In this document: piece by piece, positions 1-4,473 of the stretch | Layout: every line of letters starts with the position of its first letter | Position numbering within the stretch: the stretch's first letter is position 1 | NCBI GenBank assembly: GCA_022572825.1 | Contig: JACZVE010000249.1 | Coordinates: forward strand, 1 to 5,366 | Direction of reading: 5' to 3' | Origin: SAR324 cluster bacterium | GTDB lineage: Bacteria > SAR324 > JACQKK01 | Length of the DNA stretch: 5,366 nucleotides | The notes under the pieces: generated by a model | Seen by the model: the letters and a program-made list of their open reading frames with translations, nothing else | Told to the model about the DNA's origin: nothing | Databases searched by the model: none | Made by a program: the position numbers and the translations under genes

Positions 1-91
1 GTTCGGTCAGCATATCCGTTAGCGCGCCTGCACTGCGGGCGTCGCGCGTGTTGAGGAACGTCAAACCCTGCAAGGGGGTGGATTCATCCAT
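1..91 (-). CDS. hemD: Uroporphyrinogen-III synthase-like protein (HemD), N-terminal fragment cut by window edge
   Basis: Only the first 30 codons are present; the gene continues past the left edge. The ATG at 91 opens a peptide beginning MDESTPLQGLTFLNTRDARS and continuing AGALTDMLTE. This resembles the start of the HEM4 fold, in which a short beta strand of the form L-x-G-x-x-(hydrophobic)-L-x-T-R is followed by a helix rich in Ala and Leu. HemD closes linear hydroxymethylbilane into uroporphyrinogen III in the cytoplasm, on the same pathway as the adjacent hemA. The start lies 45 bases after the hemA stop, with no terminator-like hairpin between, so co-transcription is likely. No strong Shine-Dalgarno is visible. 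The frame is the same as hemA's and stays open for 15 codons between the hemA stop and this ATG. The usual TRP of the motif reads TRD here. With so little sequence the assignment leans on context; another Rossmann-like strand-helix start is possible. Confidence 0.55.
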   Translation of the reverse strand, partial: MDESTPLQGLTFLNTRDARSAGALTDMLTE

Positions 92-136
92 GGGCCGACT
101 CGCATAATCTCTCGCACGACATTCTACGTTACAGAA

Positions 137-1540
137 TTACAGACCGGATTCGCGCTTTCGGGTGAGAGGCAGGTGCAGCACGTTTTCTCCATTTTCCCCC
201 TCGCCGGTTTCCGCCGCTTCGATTTCGGCCTCATCGGTCACTGCCCCGTCGGCGGCGGGCGGCTCCTCCGGCTCCAGATCGAAGAGTTGACTCAAGGCAT
301 GGGCGTAGAGCGGACCGTCGAGCTCCTCGCCCATCTCCCTCAGCCGGATGGAGGGGCTGTGCAGGAGCTTTTTGACGAGGGAGCGCACCAGCTTGCGCAC
401 GGCCGCGGCATCCTGCTCCGGCAGATGCTTCATCCTGTTCAGCACAGTGTCAAGCTCGCGCTGACCGGTGGCCGCGAAGTGCGTGCGCAGGGCCTTGATC
501 ACGGGCGTCACCACATCGCTGCGCTTGCGGCGCAGGAAGCGCGCCACCTCCGCGTCGATGATGCGCTGTGCCCGCAGGGCCTCCCGTTCCCGCTCGCGCC
601 GGTTGGCGTCCGCTGCTTCCTGCAGGTCGTCGATATCGTAGCAGTAAACGTCGGAAATTCCGTTGACGAGGGGATCGACATCGCGCGGCACGGCGATGTC
701 GACAAAGAACATCGGCCTGCCCTTGCGCGCGCGCAGGGCCCCGCGGACCATCTGCTGATCGATAACGTATCCCGGCGCGCCCGTGGAGCAAATGACGATG
801 TCCGCCTGGGCGAGCTGATCGGACAGGTGCTCGAAGCGTACGGCGCGGCCCTGGGATTTCTCCGCCAGCGCTACGGCGTGGGCGAAGGTGCGGTTGGTAA
901 TCAGCAGAGTGCCGATGCCGCCCTTGCGCAGGTGGGCAATGACCAGCTCGGCCATCTCCCCGGCGCCGACCACCATGACCGTCGTTTCCTCCAATGAATC
1001 GAAGATTTTTCCCGCCAGCTCGGCGGCCACGACGCCGACGGACACGGGGAAGCGGGCAATACCCGTCTCGCTGCGCACGCGTTTGGCGACGTGTAACACC
1101 GTCTGCATCAGTCCGTTGAGGTAGGGGCCGACTGCGCGCGAGGCGGCGGCGATCTGGTAGCCCTGCTTGACCTGACCGAGGATCTGCGGCTCGCCGATAA
1201 CCATCGATTCCAGGCTGCAGGCCACCCGGAACAGATGAGTAAGCGCCGCCTTGCCGGTGAGAATGACCGCGCTGCGCTGCAACTCATCGTCCCAGTGGGC
1301 GAAGCCGCGCTGAATCCACGCCAGGCAGGCGCGGGCATCGTCTTCGGGCGCATCCGTCACCAGATAGAACTCCACCCGGTTACAGGTGGACAATACCATC
1401 AGCTCCCGCGACCCACAGGCGCCGCGGGCCTCGCGCAGCAGCCCGGCGAGCCGATCGTCCGGGACGGCCAGCCTTTCCCGCCACTCGAGCGGGGTATGCT
1501 TGTAATTGAAACTGACCAGCGCCAAGTCCATGGGTGCCAT
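137..1540 (-). CDS. hemA: Glutamyl-tRNA reductase
   Basis: HemA uses NADPH to reduce glutamyl-tRNA(Glu) to glutamate-1-semialdehyde, the first committed step of C5-pathway tetrapyrrole synthesis, as a cytoplasmic dimer. The 467-residue product shows the family in order. A catalytic domain carries the nucleophilic Cys53 in LSTCNRVE. The family signature spans about 102-125 (HLFRVACSLES, then GEPQILGQVK). A Rossmann domain has VGAGEMAEL near 191-199 and ITNRT at 214-218, followed by DIAVPRDVDP at 281-290. A helical dimerisation domain covers about 305-420. After it comes an acidic, low-complexity tail (about 421-455) ending in a basic RKRESGL, making the protein longer than the usual 415-430 residues. 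The N-terminal motif normally like NHKTAP reads NYKHTP. The ATG at 1540 was chosen because a possible promoter lies just upstream; ATG 1531 (MDLALV) is an equally plausible start. Neither has a strong ribosome binding site. The frame stays open upstream to 1876, but that translation does not look like protein. The prfA gene that often follows hemA in beta- and gammaproteobacteria is replaced by a hemD-like gene. Confidence 0.96.
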   Translation of the reverse strand: MAPMDLALVSFNYKHTPLEWRERLAVPDDRLAGLLREARGACGSRELMVLSTCNRVEFYLVTDAPEDDARACLAWIQRGFAHWDDELQRSAVILTGKAALTHLFRVACSLESMVIGEPQILGQVKQGYQIAAASRAVGPYLNGLMQTVLHVAKRVRSETGIARFPVSVGVVAAELAGKIFDSLEETTVMVVGAGEMAELVIAHLRKGGIGTLLITNRTFAHAVALAEKSQGRAVRFEHLSDQLAQADIVICSTGAPGYVIDQQMVRGALRARKGRPMFFVDIAVPRDVDPLVNGISDVYCYDIDDLQEAADANRREREREALRAQRIIDAEVARFLRRKRSDVVTPVIKALRTHFAATGQRELDTVLNRMKHLPEQDAAAVRKLVRSLVKKLLHSPSIRLREMGEELDGPLYAHALSQLFDLEPEEPPAADGAVTDEAEIEAAETGEGENGENVLHLPLTRKRESGL

Positions 1541-1567
1541 CGCTTCAGTGGAGAGGTGTGAGTCGCC

Positions 1568-1594
1568 AGTGTACCACGCGGGAACCAAATCCAA
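1568..1594 (-). promoter_or_regulatory. hemA: Possible hemA promoter with extended -10
   Basis: Reading the minus strand, TTGGAT (1594-1589) and TACACT (1573-1568) are separated by 15 bases. The -10 is preceded by TGG, giving an extended -10 (TGnTACACT) that can compensate for a short spacer. Transcription would start near 1561, giving a leader of about 20 bases before the ATG at 1540. The surrounding 1585-1620 stretch is clearly more AT-rich than the flanks, as expected for a promoter. It was found by eye only, and sigma70-like matches of this quality are common. Confidence 0.3.
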
Positions 1595-1733
1595 ATTCTC
1601 CTTTCCCCTATTATTCATGAACGGAAATTTCGCGGCAAGGGCATCTCCGCCGCAGGTAGCACTTGCCACGCAATGTCGATATATTCGCCGGGTGGACGGC
1701 GCTTTCTTCGGCCGTGGCGGCGTGCAGCAGGCG

Positions 1734-1808
1734 GCGGGTGCAGGCAGAGCGCGGCGCAAATTTCCTCGTGGACAAAACGCCCGGGGGACCTCAGCAGTCT
1801 GCACCCGC
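1734..1808 (+). repeat. Long inverted repeat in the pgsA leader
   Basis: GCGGGTGCAG (1734-1743) is the exact reverse complement of CTGCACCCGC (1799-1808). The pairing can extend inward by a G-U and a C-G pair to 12 base pairs, enclosing about 51 bases. The right arm ends 16 bases before the pgsA ATG at 1825. In RNA this would form a long-range stem close to the start codon; in DNA it could be two half-sites. A partial direct copy of the left arm, GTGCAGCAG, starts at 1722. No known riboswitch was recognised here. The arms are verified directly, while any function is inference. Confidence 0.4.
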
Positions 1809-1824
1809 GCAATCGATAGAGACG

Positions 1825-2385
1825 ATGGGATACCACTGGCTGAAATGGGTGACGCCCAACCAGTTGACGCTGGCACGCATCGTGGCTGTGCCGGCCTTGA
1901 TACTCCTCATCTACTTGGACCGGCCGGTGGCGAATGTCGTAGCCTTCGTCATTTTTAGCCTGGCCGGGCTGACCGACTACGTCGATGGCGATCTGGCCCG
2001 TCACCGCGGCGAGGTGACCCGGCTGGGGCGCATGCTGGATCCCATTGCGGACAAGATGCTGGTGTCCGCCGCGCTGGTGATGCTGGTGGCCATGGGTCAC
2101 GCCGGAGCGGTGCCGACAATCCTGATTATTCTGCGGGAGTTTGCCGTCTCGGGGCTGCGGCAGGTGGCAGCGCTGGATGGCGTGGAGATTCCCGCGATCA
2201 AGGCGGCGAAGTGGAAGACGGTCTCTCAGATGCTGGCCACAGGCCCGCTCCTCCTCAACCACGACCCCTTCGGCATACCGCTGGAAGCGACGGGCAGAAT
2301 CGTGCTCTGGGCGGCCACCGCACTGACGCTCTGGAGCGGATACGGTTACTTTTCCGCGTATTTCCAAAGGCGGGCCGCACCCTGA
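1825..2385 (+). CDS. pgsA: CDP-diacylglycerol--glycerol-3-phosphate 3-phosphatidyltransferase (phosphatidylglycerophosphate synthase)
   Basis: PgsA transfers the phosphatidyl group from CDP-diacylglycerol to glycerol-3-phosphate, the committed step toward phosphatidylglycerol and cardiolipin, in the inner membrane. The complete CDP-alcohol phosphatidyltransferase signature DxxDGxxARx8GxxxDxxxD is present, with Asp51, Asp54, Gly55, Ala58, Arg59, Gly68, Asp72 and Asp76. PgsA-type context includes TPNQLTLAR at 10-18, REFAVSGLR at 104-112 and KWKT at 129-132. Hydrophobic segments at about 18-32, 36-50, 77-92, 95-106 and 157-175 fit an integral membrane enzyme. At 186 residues it matches the usual proteobacterial length. 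The ATG at 1825 is chosen because homology begins there; the frame is open back to a TTG at 1663 but that extension has no family resemblance. The ribosome binding site is weak (ATAGAGACG before the ATG). A -10-like TATATT at 1680-1685 lacks a good -35. The phosphatidylserine synthase branch of the family is less likely given the short length and REF motif. Confidence 0.95.
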   Translation: MGYHWLKWVTPNQLTLARIVAVPALILLIYLDRPVANVVAFVIFSLAGLTDYVDGDLARHRGEVTRLGRMLDPIADKMLVSAALVMLVAMGHAGAVPTILIILREFAVSGLRQVAALDGVEIPAIKAAKWKTVSQMLATGPLLLNHDPFGIPLEATGRIVLWAATALTLWSGYGYFSAYFQRRAAP

Positions 2386-2391
2386 AAGCAA

Positions 2392-2429
2392 GGGCGGCGG
2401 CGCCCCGCGCCCGCCCATGGCGCGCGGGG
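2392..2429 (+). repeat. Two overlapping GC hairpins between pgsA and the dehydratase gene
   Basis: Two stems share one arm and cannot form together. Stem A pairs GGGCGG (2392-2397) with CCGCCC (2411-2416). Stem B pairs CCCCGCGC (2403-2410) perfectly with GCGCGGGG (2422-2429) around an 11-base loop. Stem B ends 9 bases before the AAGGAG ribosome binding site of the downstream gene. Neither stem is followed by a T run, so an intrinsic terminator is unlikely. An effect on translation or mRNA stability is possible. Very GC-rich sequence yields such stems easily, so function is unproven. Confidence 0.35.
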
Positions 2430-2438
2430 GAGCGAAGC

Positions 2439-2444
2439 AAGGAG
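2439..2444 (+). promoter_or_regulatory. Ribosome binding site with unusually short spacing
   Basis: AAGGAG is a strong Shine-Dalgarno core, but only two bases (AA) separate it from the ATG at 2447. Typical spacing is five to nine. No other in-frame start nearby fits it better: the upstream ATG at 2417 lies before the site, and no ATG, GTG or TTG codon occurs in frame in the next several codons. It therefore supports the ATG at 2447 despite the tight spacing. Confidence 0.55.
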
Positions 2445-2446
2445 AA

Positions 2447-2737
2447 ATGGAACACCGAAAACTAAGCGAGCAGGAAGTAGGAGCCAAGCTGGCGGGACTT
2501 CCCACCTGGAAGGTGCGGGAGGGCAAGCTGCACCGCGAGTTTGAATTCGCGGGGTTCGTCGAGGCGTTCGGATTCATGAGCCGAGTCGCGTTGTTGGCGG
2601 AAAAGATGGATCATCACCCGGACTGGAGCAACGTCTACAACCGTGTGGTGATCGATCTTTCGACCCATGACGTGGGCGGGCTCAGCGCTCGGGACTTCGA
2701 ACTCGCGGGCCGGATCGATCAACTGCTCGCGGGCTGA
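2447..2737 (+). CDS. Pterin-4-alpha-carbinolamine dehydratase
   Basis: This enzyme dehydrates 4a-hydroxytetrahydrobiopterin (carbinolamine) to the quinonoid dihydropterin, so that tetrahydropterin used by aromatic amino acid hydroxylases can be regenerated. Some bacterial homologues have been linked to other pterin chemistry. The 96-residue product has the family length and active-site pattern: Glu52, then HHPDW with His56, His57 and Pro58, Tyr64, and His74 in LSTHD. It also has the usual start (LSEQEV, then a tryptophan in PTWKVREGKLHREFEF) and a C-terminal helix ARDFELAGRID. It is cytoplasmic. It follows pgsA by 61 bases on the same strand and may share its transcript. No phenylalanine hydroxylase gene (phhA) is visible in this window, so a phhB label is not justified by context. 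Its last 19 bases overlap the convergent gene on the other strand. Confidence 0.93.
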   Translation: MEHRKLSEQEVGAKLAGLPTWKVREGKLHREFEFAGFVEAFGFMSRVALLAEKMDHHPDWSNVYNRVVIDLSTHDVGGLSARDFELAGRIDQLLAG

Positions 2738-4245
2738 ATGCGCTCATCGGGCGCATGGTCCTCCGGCAAGGCCTCGCCACGCCGCAACGCTGCCACCAGC
2801 TTTGGCAGGGCGATCCGCAACGCCGCGCGCGCCTCGTCCTGCGCCTGCGCACCGCCGGCGGGCGGGCAGTCTGGCGCCGAAGGCCGTGCCGCTTCCAATT
2901 GCTGCTGGGCCATGCCTCTCAGGCACGGGGCCACCCCCTCCAGCACGTCGGAGACCAGCATCAGGGCCAACGCGGCGTCGTCCTCCTCTTTGCGGCGCCT
3001 TCGGTATTCGCTGGCCAGGCTTGCGTTGACCCACACCTCCTCGCCCCAGGCCCGGGCCAGCGCCAGGGGAAGCGGCACCCAGCACAGCCCGATGCGGTCG
3101 CCCAGCGCCAGGATCGCCGGGGCCAGGGCCTGTGTGGCGCGCAATGCGCTCCACGCGAACACGACGGCGCGCCAGGGCGCAGCCATCGGCACCAGGGCAC
3201 TCCGCGGCTCCGGGCTCCCGGCGGCGGGCAGCGCCTCGTCCAGCACCTCGCCGCGCGCATCCAACGACACTATGCGGCGCTGCGGGCGTCCCAGCAACAC
3301 CAGCCCCACCGAGTATTGCTCCTCGCGCCCCGCATCTTCCCGCCACACGCGCTCCCCGGCGGCAAGTGCCCCGGAGCCGGTGGGAGTGCGACGGAAGGGA
3401 ACGTCATCCACCCAGACCGTTTCCACCCCACCGCGCAGGTGCACCATCAGCCGGGGCCGCGGCAGGGCGGCCGCGAATGGCGCGGGCTGCCACCGCTGCG
3501 GGTTCTCGGCCATCTCCCCCCGCAAGGCCAGCTCGTACTCGCCGCGGGTAAATCGCCCCTGCGCCTCGCTGGACGGCCCGAGCGGAACAAAGCTGCCGCA
3601 GAGCGTGGCAAACAGCGCCGCCGTGGGGTATGGCCCCCGGTAGGCGGTCTCGCCCACGCCCTGCAGCGTCATCAGCCGTGCCAGAAAGTTCAGCACGGCG
3701 CTTCCCGCACCGGGTGGAAGGCTCGCCGGGGTGTCCAGCGGTGGCAGCCACCGCAGCCGCGCATAGTCCAGCGCCGGCAGCAGCCCGACCGCGCGAGGGG
3801 CCGCGTCGTCCGGCACATGGCGATGGTGATACAAGGCGTCCGAGATGCCCCAGAGCGGATGAGATTCCGTCCGGGGCCGGAGCTCCAGCCACTGTCCGGC
3901 CGGAAGCCGCAGCCAGGCCCAGCGCAACCCGGACGCTCTCCATTCTGCCAGAAGGTGTGACCGGCCGAACCGGTCGAAACACGCCCACGGGCAGGGAACG
4001 CTGTCGGCGGTACGATTCTCCAGCAGCAGATAGCCGCCGGCGCCGTCGCCCATCAGCCGCCATCCCGCGCCCAGGGAGCGCTCGGCCGCCCTGTGGACGG
4101 CGGCACGGGCCGCAGCCGCCTCTTCCAAGGCACGCATCACCGCGGTGCGCAGAGAGGATGGCAGGGACAATACCCGCAACAACCGCCGGGATTCCGCTAG
4201 CGCGGAAGGTGTCGCGTCCGATGGGTTCGAGCAACTCGGCATCAT
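2719..4245 (-). CDS. Uncharacterised 508-residue protein
   Basis: I do not recognise this protein. This frame is preferred over other long open frames in the region because its translation is balanced (Leu, Ala, Arg, Glu, Asp, Trp distributed as in a folded protein), while the others are Arg/Pro/Gln/His-rich antisense shadows. It appears soluble, with no signal peptide and no clear membrane span. Residues 15-58 are probably helical (Ala/Arg/Glu-rich). A Trp-rich section at 87-122 includes CPWACF and WLRLPAGQWLELRP, and 125-170 includes SHPLWGISDALYHHRH. The 195-225 segment includes GETAYRGPYPTAALF. A section rich in beta-type residues at 263-335 includes VETVWVDDVPFRR and YSVGLVLLGRPQRRIVSLDA. 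An Ala-rich helical C-terminus has RRRRKEEDD at 415-423. No catalytic signature was identified. The start ATG at 4245 is followed directly by another at 4242, with no clear ribosome binding site. It is convergent with the dehydratase gene and divergent from the pstS-like gene. Confidence 0.8.
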   Translation of the reverse strand: MMPSCSNPSDATPSALAESRRLLRVLSLPSSLRTAVMRALEEAAAARAAVHRAAERSLGAGWRLMGDGAGGYLLLENRTADSVPCPWACFDRFGRSHLLAEWRASGLRWAWLRLPAGQWLELRPRTESHPLWGISDALYHHRHVPDDAAPRAVGLLPALDYARLRWLPPLDTPASLPPGAGSAVLNFLARLMTLQGVGETAYRGPYPTAALFATLCGSFVPLGPSSEAQGRFTRGEYELALRGEMAENPQRWQPAPFAAALPRPRLMVHLRGGVETVWVDDVPFRRTPTGSGALAAGERVWREDAGREEQYSVGLVLLGRPQRRIVSLDARGEVLDEALPAAGSPEPRSALVPMAAPWRAVVFAWSALRATQALAPAILALGDRIGLCWVPLPLALARAWGEEVWVNASLASEYRRRRKEEDDAALALMLVSDVLEGVAPCLRGMAQQQLEAARPSAPDCPPAGGAQAQDEARAALRIALPKLVAALRRGEALPEDHAPDERIQPASS

Positions 4246-4321
4246 TATTTACTTGTGACAGCGAATGAACATAGGGCCGGGTGAGGCGCCGCGGGAAATT
4301 GTCGGGGCAGATAAATTCACT

Positions 4322-4349
4322 TTGAGCTGAGGGAACGGGCACCTATAAT
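4322..4349 (+). promoter_or_regulatory. Sigma70-type promoter upstream of the pstS-like gene
   Basis: TTGAGC (4322-4327) and a perfect TATAAT (4344-4349) are separated by 16 bases. Transcription would begin near 4356, leaving a leader of about 118 bases before the start codon at 4474. A second TATAAT occurs at 4430-4435 but has no acceptable -35 at normal spacing. No convincing Pho box was seen next to the -35. The perfect -10 and the divergent intergenic position support it. Confidence 0.55.
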
Positions 4350-4364
4350 CAAGATGAGACATCT

Positions 4365-4381
4365 GCGGAAATCAATTCCGC
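4365..4381 (+). repeat. Perfect palindrome just downstream of the promoter
   Basis: GCGGAA (4365-4370) and TTCCGC (4376-4381) form a perfect six-base inverted repeat around ATCAA. It starts 15 bases after the -10 hexamer, that is about +10 of the predicted transcript. This position suits an operator for a repressor or a small 5' hairpin in the leader. There is no T run, so it is not a terminator. The role is inferred. Confidence 0.4.
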
Positions 4382-4465
4382 GCAATCTGTGGAATCAGCG
4401 CCGGCGACGCAATTTTGCGGAGGTCTCGATATAATCAACCGGATCGATCGATTCACCCTGAACAT

Positions 4466-4471
4466 GGAGAG
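4466..4471 (+). promoter_or_regulatory. Ribosome binding site ahead of a triple ATG
   Basis: GGAGAG lies just upstream of three consecutive in-frame ATG codons at 4474, 4477 and 4480. Measured from the end of GGAG, spacings are 4, 7 and 10 bases, so the middle ATG is the best placed, although any of the three could be used. The choice changes the protein by at most two residues. Confidence 0.6.
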
Positions 4472-4473
4472 AG

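Noticed and set aside
173..997. A 274-codon open frame on the plus strand opposite hemA
   Set aside because: It lies fully antisense to a confidently identified hemA and shows no domain pattern.
1634..1667. Inverted repeat GGCAAG ... CTTGCC in the hemA-pgsA gap
   Set aside because: Six-base arms 22 bases apart are easily expected by chance in this region.
1541..1876. N-terminal extension of HemA up to 112 residues
   Set aside because: The frame is open but the translation looks random, overlaps pgsA and a likely promoter, and HemA homology begins at MDLALV.
2755..3960. A 400-codon open frame on the plus strand opposite the uncharacterised gene
   Set aside because: Its translation is dominated by Arg, Gln, Pro, His and Gly with few acidic residues, typical of an antisense shadow in GC-rich DNA; the minus-strand frame gives the more protein-like composition.
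4250..4272. Possible Pho box (minus strand GTTCATT then CTGTCAC)
   Set aside because: The two TCA(T/C) cores are 10 rather than 11 bases apart, the first half-site matches poorly, and it is about 50 bases from the pstS-like -35.
4442..4452. GATCGATCGAT palindromic run before the pstS-like gene
   Set aside because: A short simple repeat of GATC/CGAT with no promoter spacing or partner copy to support a role.
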